Positions 1-10,888 are shown, counted from the stretch's first letter. The stretch is DNA of 64,000 nucleotides from Anticarsia gemmatalis (GCF_050436995.1 NC_134775.1:6921124-6985123), one strand, 5' to 3'. Program-made: numbers and translations. Notes: generated by a model not told the origin, from the letters alone.

Positions 1-203
1 TTAAAGAATACCTGCGGCAACAAGATACACTCAGCGGCAGAAAAAGTGGCCCAAAGCAAAACTACGATAAAACTTTTTAGAATATCAATATATGGTTATT
101 ATTTTGGCTATAACTATTAGTTAAACGGTTTATACACAAGTTTAGTTACAATTTACACTAAATAGTCGTAATCTATACTAATATTATAATCTATACTAAT
201 CTA

Positions 204-462
204 TCTATACTAATATTATAAAGCTGAAGAGTTTGTTTGTTTGTTTGTTTGAACGCGCTAATCTCAGGAACTACTGGTCCGATTTGAAAAATTCTTTCAC
301 TGATAGATAGCCCATTTATCGAGGAAGGCTATAGGCTATAATATATATCATCATGCTACGACCATTAGGAGCGGATTAGTAACGAAACATGTTACAAAAA
401 CGGGGAAAATGATGACTCATTCTCTCTTACGTGACGCAAGCGAAGTTGCGCGGGTCAGCTAG
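204..462 (+). mobile_element. Short non-autonomous Helitron
   Basis: It starts TCTATACTAATATTATAAAG and ends in CTAG (459-462), preceded by a potential hairpin (GTGACGCAAGCGAAGTTGCG). The flanking bases are A at 203 and T at 463, the A/T insertion site typical of Helitrons, with no target duplication. The 259-bp element contains a TTTG run and no gene. The same start occurs near 32326 and 32739, and related ends occur elsewhere in the window. Confidence 0.8.
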
Positions 463-610
463 TTTTTAATAAAATATGGGAAAAATTAAAAAATAAAGCT
501 TTTGTCGCTTATTGAAAGTGTTTGCAAAAAACTAATTCTGCACCAAAGAAAAAATCTAGTTTATACCGCGTGTTAACTCCTCTAGCATTTATGGTCTATT
601 TATGGTCTAG

Positions 611-674
611 CATCCTCCAAAGCATGCCAGAACGCATGCAGGTCTGCATGCGTTCTGGCATGCTTTGGAGGATG
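611..674. repeat. Perfect 31-bp inverted repeat with 2-base loop
   Basis: Arms 611-641 and 644-674 are exact reverse complements, beginning CATCCTCCAAAGCATGCCAG, with GT at the centre. It lies just past the 3' end of the Tc1-like transposase remnant and could extrude a cruciform or form an RNA hairpin. Confidence 0.95.
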
Positions 675-1622
675 TTTTAATTACTTCTTGAAGAACTTTA
701 TCCCACACTCTGGCTAGAGCGGTTCTTTGCTCACCAAGTGATTCTGGTGGGTTGGGCAGTGCACATACACTGTTTTTTAGCATGTGCCAGACACGTTCTA
801 TGGGGTTGATGTCTGGACTGCGAGCAGGCTAAGCCAGTATTTGAATCCCGATATCAGCAAGGTGTGATTCCACAACGCGGGCGCTATGAGCGCGCGCATT
901 AAACTGCATTAGAGTTAATCCTCCCGACCAATGAAATCCATAAGTGGTACAACATGGTCTTGGAAGATTTTTTCAATGTACCCGGCTGCTGTTAGGCGCT
1001 GATCTACGATGACAAGCTCCGTACGTGCCTCCAAACATACACCTCTCCATACCATAACAGACCTACCTTTGTAACTGACCGTCTGACGTGTTGTGTTGGG
1101 AAAAAACCGTCCTTAATGGCGTCTTTACACTCTCTCACGACCATTTGGTGCTCTTAATGCTACTCAGCACTCATCGGTTAACAAGAACTTGCTCCATTGG
1201 TCGATAGCCAATTTACATGTTTACGAGCAAATCGTAATCGCGCAACTCGATGGTGTCTCTCGAGTTCTGGTACTCGGGCTGGTCTTCCTGCCCGTAAATT
1301 ACGTTCTTTTATCCTTCGCCTCATGTTCCGTTCACTAAGAATGACTCCGCGTGCCGCTTGAAGCCTCTAGTGAATCTCAAACGCTGTCAAAAAGCGGTTT
1401 CTCAGCACCTCGAGGTTAACAAATCGGTCATCTCTTGCGGATGAACATCGTGCTCGTCCAATTCCTGGTCGCCGCGTGTAGAGACCAGTCTCACGATACC
1501 TCTTAATCGCAGACCTTAAAGTGGTACGCGATACATTGAAAAATGCAGCCACCTCTCAATGGTAATGGCCCTGATCGGACAACAAGACCACCTAAGCCAC
1601 TTGTTCAGCAGTAAGTGGCATT
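660..1622 (-). pseudogene. Tc1-like transposase, decayed
   Basis: The minus strand encodes a Tc1-type DDE transposase in several frames. At 1367-1552 there is a helix-turn-helix segment (VAAFFNVSRTTLRSAIKRYR) followed by GLYTRRPGIGRARCSS. Downstream come RRRIKERNLRAGRPARVPEL, the FARKHVNW region and, near 780-830, RSPDINPIERVWHMLK, which contains the conserved third acidic residue (PD-NPIE-W). Frameshifts and stops occur throughout, so it cannot make an active enzyme. Limits are set by the first (about 1622) and last recognisable motifs. Confidence 0.8.
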
Positions 1623-3684
1623 TTCAAATCTAAATAGACCAATACTCAATAAAAATCATAAAGAAAATCGTTTCTGTGCAGCAGTATTTCAAAATACAGA
1701 CTTCAACTGACCTCTCGAATCAACACTGAATTCAGTTCTAACACACATTGTTAGAAAAAGTCATCCGTCACTTAAATTAATCTGAAATTCAACACTTCAT
1801 AACACTAAACAGATCACTTCGCAACTACTTACAACAATATATCTTTCATATATTACTTAATTTGTTTACAAATTCACGATAAGCGCTTGGGCCACTTTTT
1901 CTGCCGCTGAGTGTATTATTAAACATTATCACGATGGTAAGACAAACCACCGTGGCATTAATGAATGCTATTTAGCTCTTTCGCGAAAGTATTATTGGCC
2001 AAAGATGAAGGAACAGATCGCTAAATTTATTAACGAATGTACCATTTGTGGACAGGCTAAATATGATAGGAATCCAGTCTGACCATATTTTAATATAGTG
2101 CCACCAGCTACAAAACCGTTAGAAATTATTCACATGGATCTATTCACGGTAGAATCCGAGAAATACGCAACATTTATAGATGTTTTTACTAAATATGGTC
2201 AGGCCTACCACTTACGTGATGGAACAGCTATAAGCATAATTCAATCACTATTAAAATTTTGTACTCACCATGGATTACCCATGACTATTATTACTGACAA
2301 TGGCACAGAATTTACAAATCAAATGTTTTCAGAATTCACGCGTATTCATAAAATAGATCATCATAAAATTTTACCTCATAGTCCAAATGATAACGGTAAT
2401 GTAGAGCGCTTTCACTCGACATTATTGGAACATATTAGAATTCTTAAATTACAAAATAAAAATGAACCAGTAGTTAATCTTGTACCGTACGCTATTATAG
2501 CATATCACAGTTCTATTCACAGCTTTACTAAGTGTAGACCGTTTGACTTACTAAATGGGCATTTTGACCCAAGAGATCCTATCAATATTGACCTTACGGG
2601 ACAAATCTTACAACAATATGCGCAGAATCATAGACAGCAGATGAAGCAGGTGTATGATATCATCAATGAATCCTCTCTTGCAAATCGGACAGCTATAATT
2701 GAAAATAGGAATAAATCCCGTGAACCTGAAGTAGAGTATGCACCTCAACAACAAGTTTTTATTAAAAATCCCCTTGCCAGTCGCCAGAAAGTCGCACCTC
2801 GCTACACGCAAGACACTGTTCTAGCTGACTTACCTATCCATATTTACACATCTAAAAAACGCGGCCCTATTGCTAAATCCCGACTAAAACGAGTACCTAA
2901 AGAGAGCCAATTGTTACAGGATTCTGCTACTACCAATAATACCAGCGATGCACCTTCAAGAGATAAGACTTGAGACTTTATCTGACGGACCAGGATTGTT
3001 GCCATATAAATTAGGACCAACCAGATTAACGATACATTACCATTCCTTTATACAATTTATACAGTTGACAGATATTGAAGATAAAATAGACTCTGTACAA
3101 ACTCAACTCGCAATGTTTCAGACTAAACTTAGTAGAGGAGCATACGCTATTTATGAATATCAAATCGAATATCTGACAAATAAACTTAACAAGGTATTAA
3201 ATCGAGTAAAAGCACTCGAACCTGTAAGAGTTCAAAGAGGTTTAGTAGATAGCTTAGGGTCAGTAATAAAAAGTGTTACTGGCAATATAGATTATCAAGA
3301 TGCCTTAAGATACGATGAAGCCATCAGAACTTTGCAAGGCAATGAAAATAAAATAGCTTCAGAGTTCAATAATCATATAAGTCTTTGTAGGGAATGGATG
3401 TTTCAACATAATGCTGTTTTAGATCAATTAGTATCAAATCAAGTAAAAATGAATGCATCTTTAGAATTGCTCTTAGAAAGGGATGCTCTGAAAGATTATA
3501 ATTTAGTTAGATTTACGAAGTTTGTCCAAACTTTAGGCATTATTACTAATAATGTAGAAAATATAATGTTAGAAATAATTAGAATAGAAAATATTTTAGC
3601 TTTTATACATGCGTCTAGTACGCACCATTCTATGATAGATATAGAGGTCTTAAAATCAATGGTAGATAAGTTAAAATCTTTATA

Positions 3685-5946
3685 CAGGGTGTAAATGGCA
3701 GCCTACCGAAAACGAAAAAAAAATGACTTTAGACACGATTCAGGTGCTTATGGCGTTGAAAATTTTCATCGGTTTTTTCTTGATTTTTCCGATTTTTTAT
3801 GCGTTTTTTTTAATTTTTTCTGGTATTATTTCGTTAATACTACACAATGCAACATGAATATGAAAAAAAATCCGTCATATTACTGTTTTTCACAAAAAAC
3901 AGCAATGGATTAAAACAACGTATAAATTCGCTATCAGCTGTGCGCGGCCAACGACACCGCGCCGGCGGCGGCCGGCCGCGACGGTCGACGTCACGCCGCG
4001 TACCTACGCGCGCCACACAGACACACGATTACGCACACAGCTGTCAGCCTCACACTCACTAGTATGCAGCGTTACTTAGTATTTGTTCTATGTTAAAAAT
4101 GAAAATTACATAATTATCCCGCTCTCCGATAAAAGGTAAATTCATAAGATTTAAAATGTGTGATATCTTATTATTACACGTACAAATACATACAGAACGA
4201 CAAAAAATCCTATTGATATTCTTTAGCGCTATAAAAATCTCTAATAAACAATTTAACATGTATTGTCGCTTTGTTCCATTTGTTCTTGCAAATTTCTATT
4301 CGATATTTACACGCTCATTCATACTTCATACAAGCGCGGTGCGACTCGAAAAAAAGATGGCCGTAGTGACGCGTGACGCCGCGACCGCGCGTGGATGTTA
4401 CATAGATGGGATGCGACAAAATGGATGCTAAGTAATTCTCCGGGGATTATGAATTATGATAAGTTAGTTTCTCTGATAAGAATATTAATGGATATTGATT
4501 GTTATCATTGTTATGTACCTACATTTTTTATGGTTTAATTAAATAAACGTGCAGTGATAGCCGAGTGGTATAAGTTGACACCTCCCACGCAAGTGGTCGC
4601 AGGTACGAACCCGAGGCAACACACCAATGACTTTTCGAAGTTATGTGTGTATTAGAAATAATTATCACATGCTCCAACGGTGAAGGAAAACATCGTGAGG
4701 AAACCTTGCATGCCTAAAAAATTTGTTTAAAACATTTATTGAGGGCATGCAAAGTCCCCAACCCGCACTTGGCCAGCGTGGTGGACTCAAGGCCTAACCC
4801 CTCTCTCATTACGGGAGGAGACCCTTGCCCAGCAGTGGGACATTAATGGGTTAAATTTATTATATTATTAAATAAACGTTTCGTGTTTATTTTATTTACT
4901 TTAAGCTGATTTTATGTTATAAATATCAAAGTATTTTAAACTTACATCAATAATGTTTGTAATGGTATTTGGTATTTGAATAAAACTACAATGCAACCAG
5001 TAACAACTGTGACAAGTAAAAATAGTAATGCCACATCAATATTTTATTGAATCTAATCTCTCGCTGGGATCCTAACTCGTCGCTCGTCACCAAATCGGCG
5101 GCGCGCGCGCGGACGGCGCGGAGGGAGCGGGTGGCGCGGGCGAGGGGCGGCGCGAGTGAGCGGAGAGGCGCCGGCGGCTTTCTTTGATTTAGTTCGAGCA
5201 ATTCGCTCGCGGAAGACGGAAGCTCTTCACCGGTGTCGTTCGTTATGTCCTATTCGTCGTGTCGTGTGTGAACTGTTGTTTATTATTACTTGTTATTGTT
5301 TCGGTTTTGAGTTGTTAGTGTTTTTATTGTTATTATTTTTGTTGTTATTGTTTTCGAAGTGCAGTTGTGTTCGTAAATAGGAAGAAATGTTGATGTGTTA
5401 TGTATGGTGAAGCACGTGGAAGTGCACGGCGTGCTCTGTACGTCCGGATCCAAAGGTACTCAAACTCTCGCCATACACCAGGTATTTGCGTGTTGATAGA
5501 CATTGATAACAATTTGTTTTAGCACTTTCTTATTATTGGTTACATTTTGCTATTATTGTTTGATTTCACGTAAGCCAAGTAGGTACCTACCTACTTACAA
5601 TTTTACTATGAGCTATTGTAACATACGGGCCTACTTACGATACCATAAACGATACATAAGATTGTTATCTAATGATAGCGTTGCATACTAGTGAGCGCAT
5701 AGACGTGGTGGTACGCGTACGTACCTACGACGCGTCGCGACATGTCGTCGCTCAGCGCGCCGCCGCCGCCAGAAGTCTCGTAGGCATGCGCGGAGATACA
5801 TCGCGTTGTTCACTATACATTGAACGCTCAAAAATGACTAACTCGGGAACCAATCATTTCCGAGAAATATCGTTGGAGTAAATTTCGCGCATACAGTGTC
5901 ACAAACTTACCAGTAAAGTTTTCGGTTAGCTGTCATTTACACCCTG
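3685..5946 (+). mobile_element. CAGGGTG-ended TA-target DNA element, copy 1
   Basis: The terminal inverted repeats begin CAGGGTGTAAATG and include GACAGC/GGCAGC and ACCGAAAAC (about 33 bp). TA is present immediately outside each end (3683-3684, 5947-5948), inside a wider TATA. It shares most of its sequence with copies at 34584-36470 and 48946-50873 and with a decayed copy at 7249-8975. No transposase is recognisable; the internal short ORFs are not conserved protein. This copy is longer because of a SINE at 4550-4866. It interrupts errantivirus A env. TA target and inverted ends suggest a non-autonomous Tc1/mariner or pogo-type element. Confidence 0.85.
4550..4866 (+). mobile_element. tRNA-derived SINE inside CAGGGTG copy 1
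   Basis: The head resembles RNA polymerase III promoter boxes (A box TAGCCGAGTGG, B box near GGTACGAACCC). The tail holds AAGGCCTAACCCCTCTC and GAGACCCTTGCCCAGCAGTG, a pattern seen in lepidopteran SINEs. A 12-bp target duplication, ATTAAATAAACG, is present at 4538-4549 and 4867-4878. Copies at 34584 and 48946 show the empty site. Confidence 0.9.
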
Positions 5947-6894
5947 TATAAACAAGATCAAATAATAAATTTAGAGTTACGGGAATACTATGATCTAAGC
6001 CAGGTTCATATTTTATTGAGAAGAGAATAGTAATAGTTTACAATTTTCCTATAGTTTCTCATGAAATATACGATTTATATAAGTTATCCATAGTTCCTAA
6101 TGAAAAACAGTTAGCCCTTGTACCTCCTACTCCTTATATAGCAACAACTGAGAAATCATTCGTGTACATAGAGGCTGAATGCCCGAAGTACAGCAACACG
6201 TAATTCTGCAAAAAGAAAATAAGTCACCAGATCCGGACGGAGCCCGATTGTATCCAGGAACCCATCACTCGCCAAAATTTGCAAAGCACCTGCCGATTGA
6301 CCAAGATATCACTATCTAGAGAAGCAATAGAGAAATTAGATGATCAACATTACGTTCTTTCACTGCCGCAACCTACCAAAGTACAACTGACCTGTGGGAG
6401 AAGAGACTTTAATACGCTACGAGGAAGTTATCTCGCTACAATTCCCATTGATTGCTGTATCCAGACACCCGAATTCACCATAATCAATGATGGAAACGAG
6501 ATAAAAGGTCAACCACTAAAATTATCGAAGATTCCTTACGACGATTTGAACAAAACCGATGGATTCGTTCACATTGGGTCCAGATCAGTCAACTTAGAAG
6601 AACTTCACAGTATCCAGAACAAGGTCTTACTAGAAAAATCTATAGAGATACAACAACCTCAATCGTCTGCCCTGTACCACCCAACGATACCATTCTATAT
6701 TATCGTAGTGTGTGCAGCCGTCGCTGTCATGTTCGTGTTAAGCCGTAAATACAGATTTTGGAACACCAGTTTAGAAAACAAAGAGAAGCAGCAAACTCTT
6801 AAGATCCATACAAATGAAGAGGTGATCAAGAAACAAAAAGAGGCTCCAGCAACATTTCTTCTTAATATGACAAAATAGTTGCTGTTCTGCGGAT

Positions 6895-7245
6895 GGAGGT
6901 GTTAAGTACGGAACCTTAAAGAGTATCGATGACCGCAGCAAATACATAAGTTTACACCAAACATAGAAATTAGGATGAAATTGTCGACATAGCAAATATG
7001 CAGGTGTGCATTGACGTCCGTTCAAGAATCAATCGCCGACGCAGCAAAAGTGCAGGTGTGCACCGATGACGTCCGATTGCCGACGCAGTATATTTCCTTA
7101 TTGATTTTAATGTTAAAATTGTCATTCCATATTCTCGCATCGAATAGGTTTCATCTAAAATTAATTGTAATTTCTCTTAAAATAAATTAATTATAAGTAA
7201 CTTTGGTTTTTTTTCGAACCTTCGGCTGCAGTAAACGTAATTAAC
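6895..7245 (+). repeat. Probable 3' LTR of errantivirus A with U3 repeats
   Basis: Directly after the env stop there is a purine-rich stretch (GCGGATGGAGG), then about 340 non-coding bases that end where an unrelated repeat begins (about 7249). Positions 6985-7092 hold imperfect tandem units of about 45-50 bp sharing GCAGGTGTGCA and GACGTCCG, as is common in LTR U3 regions. The 5' LTR is outside the window, so the ends are approximate. Confidence 0.5.
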
Positions 7246-7407
7246 GACACAATACCGAAACAATAACAAGTAATAATAAACACACACATTCACACACGAC
7301 ACGACGAACACGATATAACGATACCGGAGAAGAGCTACCGTCTTCCGCGAGCGAACTGATCAAACTATCAAAGAGAGCCGCTGGCGTCGCTCCGCAAACT
7401 TGCGCCG

Positions 7408-8136
7408 CACGGTGGATCGAAAATCGGCTGTAGAAGACATAGGCACAGAATAATAACTACTAACATAGGATCTCGATGTCATGAGTGTTATTTTTTTTAT
7501 GGAAATGTCTTCTGCTGATCATTACTGTTCTATAAAATAACATATGAAGTAATTGTGTGCATAAATGGAAGAGCTATAATTTTGTTAAAAAATAAATGTT
7601 TGGAGCTGACATGAAAAATGAGAATATCTCTGGAATCGCAAGGTTGGCCGTTATATCCTTGCACACTGATGTAGTAGGTAGTAGTTTTTTGTCATAGGTA
7701 CTTTATATCGCGGCATCACTTGCGAGTTTTTTTCTAAAAATCGTCAAAATTTTCAAAAAAAATATTTTGTTTATGATACATTTTAATGCTTAAGTATAAC
7801 AACTGTAATTGATTATAACAAGTGTAATTTACAATATTTTTTATGCTTAGACCAAAACATTCTAATGAATCACAAAATCGTATTACTCCTCGAATGGTGC
7901 TCTCTGAACCTGCCAAAATCTTTGTTTTGGGCCTCTGAAACTTCTTTCGAAAGACTTCCAATTGGTACTATAGCATTTATGTCCCCTCCGTGAATCAACA
8001 ATTTGAGGACGGTTGATGACATGATGATACATTTTATAGAACAGTAATGATTAGTAGAAGACATTTCCATAAAAAAAAATAACATTCATGACATCGAGAT
8101 CCTATGTCTTCTACAGCCGATTTTCGATCCACAGTG
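7408..8136 (-). mobile_element. Transib/RAG1-like DNA transposon, internally deleted
   Basis: The ends are inverted repeats: CACGGTGGATCGAAAATCGG at 7408 and the complement of CACTGTGGATCGAAAATCGG ending at 8136. With small gaps the repeat extends about 110 bp inward. The first bases fit the Transib end consensus CACWRTGG, which resembles the CACAGTG heptamer of V(D)J signals. The 5-bp flanks are GC-rich and nearly identical (CGCCG 7403-7407, CGCCC 8137-8141), as expected for Transib. Comparison with copies 1 and 3 of the host element shows the uninterrupted site. Only the C-terminal end of a transposase gene remains. Confidence 0.75.
7870..8025 (-). pseudogene. RAG1/Transib-like transposase C-terminal remnant
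   Basis: The minus strand reads LKLLIHGG, then PIGSLSKEVSEAQNKDFGRF and REHHSR. This matches the C-terminal block of Transib transposases and RAG1, where an S-E-x-x-x-E-S/A-x-N-K motif holds the third catalytic acidic residue. About 50 residues remain before the frame ends at 7870. The upstream catalytic aspartates are absent. A longer relative of the same block lies at 40223-40762. Confidence 0.65.
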
Positions 8137-9028
8137 CGCCCCGCCCCTCGCCCGCGCCACCCGCGCCCTCCGCGCCATCCGCGCTCGCGCCGCCGATTTG
8201 GTGACGAGTGACGAGTTAGCTTCCAGCGAGAGATTAAATTCAATAAAATATTGATGAGGCACTTTGACCTATGACTGCGACGAATTACTATTTTTACTTG
8301 TTACAGTTGTAACTCGGTGCATTGTAGTTTTATTCAAATACCTAATAACATTACAAAAAATATTGATGTAAGTTTAAAATACTTTGATATTAATTACACA
8401 GAACCAGATTAAAGTAAATAAAATAAACACGAAACAATTATTTAACTAAACCATAAAAAATTTAGGTACTGTTATCATCGCTATGATAACAATAATAATA
8501 ATAACAATATCCATTAATATTCTTATCAGAAAAACTAACTTATTATAATTTATAATCTCCCTGGAGAAGTAGGTATTTAGCATCTGATTTTCGGCAAAGG
8601 AGTCGCACCGCGCTTGCATGAAGTATGAATGAGCGTGTAAATATCGAATAGAAGTTTGCAAGATCAAATGGAATAAAGCGACGATACCATTTCTTTAATA
8701 ATGTTCCTACCATACGTACATGTTAAATTGTTTGTTTGAGATTTTTTGCTGCGCTAAAGAATGTCAATAGGGTTTTATGTCGTTCTGTATGTGCCTATTT
8801 GTACGTGTAATAATTAGATATCACACATTTTAAATCGTATGAATGTACCTTTTATTGGAGAGCGAGATAATTATGACATTTTCATTTTTAACATAGAACA
8901 AGTACTAAGTAACGCTGCATACTAGTGAGTGTGAGGCTGACGGCTGTGTGCGCAATCGTGTCTGTGTAGCGCGCGTAGGTACTTGCGGCAGGCCCCCGTC
9001 ACTCGGCGGTGTAGGCTCAGCTCGCCCC

Positions 9029-9110
9029 TTGGATCTCGCCCCTGATTGCCTAAGTGCATCAACTCGCCCCTTAAATTATTAGATACTCCAACTCGCCCCC
9101 GATTGTTGGT
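9029..9110. repeat. Spaced CTCGCCCC repeats
   Basis: Five copies of CTCGCCCC, mostly CTCGCCCCT and in two cases preceded by CAA, lie at irregular spacing within about 85 bases (AGCTCGCCCCTTGG, TCTCGCCCCTGATT, AACTCGCCCCTTAA, AACTCGCCCCCGAT and flanking sequence). They sit between the end of CAGGGTG copy 4 and the MULE transposase and may be the subterminal repeat of that MULE. No matching copies were seen on the other side of the transposase. Confidence 0.6.
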
Positions 9111-9760
9111 TACTTAAAAGTACTGTCAGCACTCTAAGTTTATAAAATATTTAAATGAATATTTTTTCTTATAAGTTCAATAATGCCTTGGGATTTAATG
9201 GTGAAAATTGAAATAAAACTGCATGTGGAATTAAAAAAGTGTAATATATAATGTAAATCACGCATACTAATCTTTTCAATGTTTAACAAATAAAATGTTA
9301 TACTATGGTTTATAACTAGATAATTAATATAATTTAAAATCACAGATCAAAGTTTGGAATCAACACTTACATGACTAAAAAACGCACAAAATAATCACAG
9401 ATTTTTTGATTAAACATCACAGCATAGGTACATAATATATTATGTATATATATTTATAGTATGTATATAATAATACTTAAAAAACAACAATAAAATCACA
9501 ATTTAAAAAGTAATTGAAAATTAACTTATATTGTAAATACAAAATGAAAAAAAAAACTATCAATATCAAAAAATATAAAAAAAGAGAAATAAAATATCAA
9601 AATTACAACACAGCAGATTATCCATAACTATAAATTAGTCATAAGTACGTACACAGTTTTTCTAAGCATAGACTTAGACTAATTTCTCCTTTTATTCATT
9701 TAGTTATAATATAATTCAATCTTTGGTCTCGTTCAATGTATTCTTTTTTCGATTGTCTAA
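9111..9760. other. AT-rich non-coding stretch
   Basis: About 650 AT-rich bases downstream of the MULE transposase. I see no conserved ORF, RNA gene or clear repeat; it may be the 3' non-coding part of the MULE. Confidence 0.5.
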
Positions 9761-10612
9761 TTATATTTTTTCTTCGGTTATTTTAGATTCTTTAATTAAA
9801 ATAATGCAGAATTTTAAAATATTTAAACGTTCTTTATAATTTAGTTTTTTGTTTATGCGAGAATGCCAGCCTTCCACTTTATTATTAGTACGATGGTGTA
9901 CGCCAAAGAAGCTCCACATTCCCTTCATCAGTCTGTTATCCAACCATTGCTCCACAAAATAATTATTAAATTTTAATGTTTCTGCATCTGTTGGACTGTC
10001 CTCCATAATATATAGCCATCCATCATCTAACATTTCTGGCGGAATCAAACTTAAAGCTTTGCATAAGTCCACATGCCGTCTTGAATATCTTCTTTTTACG
10101 AGGTTCAACTCTTTGGCCTTCTTTTTGAGGGCTTGTGCAAAATGGAAATAACATCCCTTTATATTAGCATTTGGATAAACCGCAGCTATCGAGTTAATAA
10201 TTGCTGTCTCAAAATCAAGACGAAATTGATCTGGACACCAATTAGGCAGGCGACATTTTAGCATTTCAAACAATCTTAAATAAGTTTTTTCTTTTTTGTT
10301 TGGCAATAAAGCATAAACAAGTGGTAAAATATTGTTACTTGATGCAGTGCTACCCAAGTCACCGTGTATTGTAAATAATTGAATAAATGGTTTCACAACA
10401 AATTTCAACGTGCCATCAATGTACACAGTTTTGCATTGTGTTAGTTGCAGTATGCATTCTTCTGTTGCAAATACAATTATGCGTTCGTTTCCATCATTAT
10501 AATCACACAACAAGAAGTTCTCAAATTTCTTTGGTATTTCTAATTGGGTTATATTCTGATTGTGTATTTTATTTATCCCAAAAGCCTTTTTCCTGTAATT
10601 TGCCAGGCTACA
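9761..10612 (-). pseudogene. Mutator-like (MULE) transposase, N-terminally truncated
   Basis: This is the DDE core of a Mutator-like transposase. The motifs VYIDGTLKFV (first D), LDFETAIINS (second D), GCYFHFAQALKKKA and HRTNNKVEGWHSRINKK (third E) occur in the family order. The frame stays open from about 10612 (beginning SLANYRKKAFGINKIHNQ) to 9761. The N-terminal DNA-binding part, a FLYWCH-type finger in many insect MULEs, is missing because the LTR of errantivirus B starts at the same place. I see no internal stop in the retained 280 residues. Confidence 0.8.
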
Positions 10613-10772
10613 TTAAGTTTAGAATTAGGATTAAGTTTAGAATATAGTTTATGCTTAGCCAGCAGAATGCTGACAATTCTTAGAAATAAGATAAGCCGGG
10701 CCCAACGGATGTGTCTCTCCTGAGGGTCTAAGGGACCTTACGCACTAGCGGTTGGCCGCTAGGCGGTGAGAC

Positions 10773-10866
10773 TCGAGCGGTCCAACCACTTAACGCGGTT
10801 TCGTCGCGGTTAGCCGCCATAGCGGTCAGCCGCGATGAAACCGCGTTAAGCGGTTGGACCGCTCGA
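10773..10866. repeat. Subterminal palindrome of the Harbinger element
   Basis: Two 45-base arms (10773-10817 and 10822-10866) are reverse complements with five mismatches and a 4-base centre. Each arm starts TCGAGCGGTCCAACC. It lies between the left end and the transposase start codon, so it may bind transposase or the partner protein, or affect transcription. The right subterminal region also has GCGGTTAGCCGC-type units. Confidence 0.85.
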
Positions 10867-10888
10867 AGGCGCGTGGCTCATAAACAAA

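Larger units (their letters stand above)
28..1913 (-). mobile_element. Tc1/mariner-like transposon with TA target duplication
   Basis: The ends are perfect inverted repeats of about 27 bp starting CACTCAGCGGCAGAAAAAGT at 28 and ending with the reverse complement at 1913, flanked by TA at 26-27 and 1914-1915. It sits in the integrase of errantivirus A. It carries a decayed Tc1-type transposase on the minus strand, a nested Helitron and a perfect long palindrome. The TA duplication and the transposase motifs agree on the Tc1/mariner superfamily. Confidence 0.9.
1..2973 (+). pseudogene. Errantivirus A integrase (pol 3' end), interrupted
   Basis: The retroviral-type integrase would join element cDNA to the host chromosome. 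The HHCC zinc-binding region is visible at about 1930-2070 (HYHDGKTNH, then CTIC). The core follows, with acidic residues in HMDLF (about 2130), ITDNGTEF (about 2293) and NVERFHS (about 2400). Three defects are seen: a 1.9-kb Tc1-like element inside the zinc-binding region, an in-frame TGA at 2080-2082 just after the zinc motif, and absence of upstream pol because the window starts here. Frames on the two sides of the Tc1 element are in phase if one TA is counted as target duplication. The pol stop at 2971-2973 overlaps the env frame, as is usual for errantiviruses. Confidence 0.8.
2948..6878 (+). pseudogene. Errantivirus A env (F-protein-like), broken
   Basis: Env of errantiviruses is a membrane fusion glycoprotein related to baculovirus F proteins. 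The 5' part (2948-3684) has a potential furin-type site R-V-Q-R at about 3230 followed by the glycine/hydrophobic segment GLVDSLGSVIKSVTGNI, typical of this family, and long helical heptad-like stretches. The gene is cut by the CAGGGTG element at 3685-5946. Beyond it coding resumes, shifts frame near 6018 and stops at about 6200. A C-terminal piece (6279-6878) carries a hydrophobic membrane anchor (IPFYIIVVCAAVAVMFVL) and a basic cytoplasmic tail. Not functional as it stands. The start is uncertain because errantivirus env is normally expressed from spliced RNA. Confidence 0.8.
1..7245 (+). mobile_element. Errantivirus-like LTR retrotransposon A, 3' portion
   Basis: This is the distal part of an endogenous errantivirus-type element: integrase, then env, then a probable 3' LTR. 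The 5' half lies outside the window. Two DNA transposons are nested in it (28-1913 in the integrase zinc-binding region, 3685-5946 in env). The order integrase, overlapping env, LTR and the F-protein-like env place it in the insect errantivirus group; that is a family-level inference. It is inactive: the frames contain stops and shifts besides the insertions. Confidence 0.85.
7249..8975 (-). mobile_element. CAGGGTG-family element, copy 4, decayed and end-less
   Basis: 7249-7407 and 8137-8975 match, in reverse orientation relative to copy 1, the interior of the CAGGGTG family (for example GAAGAGCTNCCGTCTTCCGC and CGCCGATTTGGTGACGAG). Both terminal repeats are missing. A Transib-like element at 7408-8136 is inserted in its GC-rich part. 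Confidence 0.8.

Noticed and set aside
4059..4431. Short ORFs shared by all CAGGGTG copies as a conserved gene
   Set aside because: They recur because the DNA is repeated; ends and frames differ among copies and no protein motif is present.
7734..7961. ORF at 7734-7961 (minus) as a separate gene
   Set aside because: It reads another frame across the Transib remnant and its non-coding tail; the family match lies in the overlapping frame ending at 7870.
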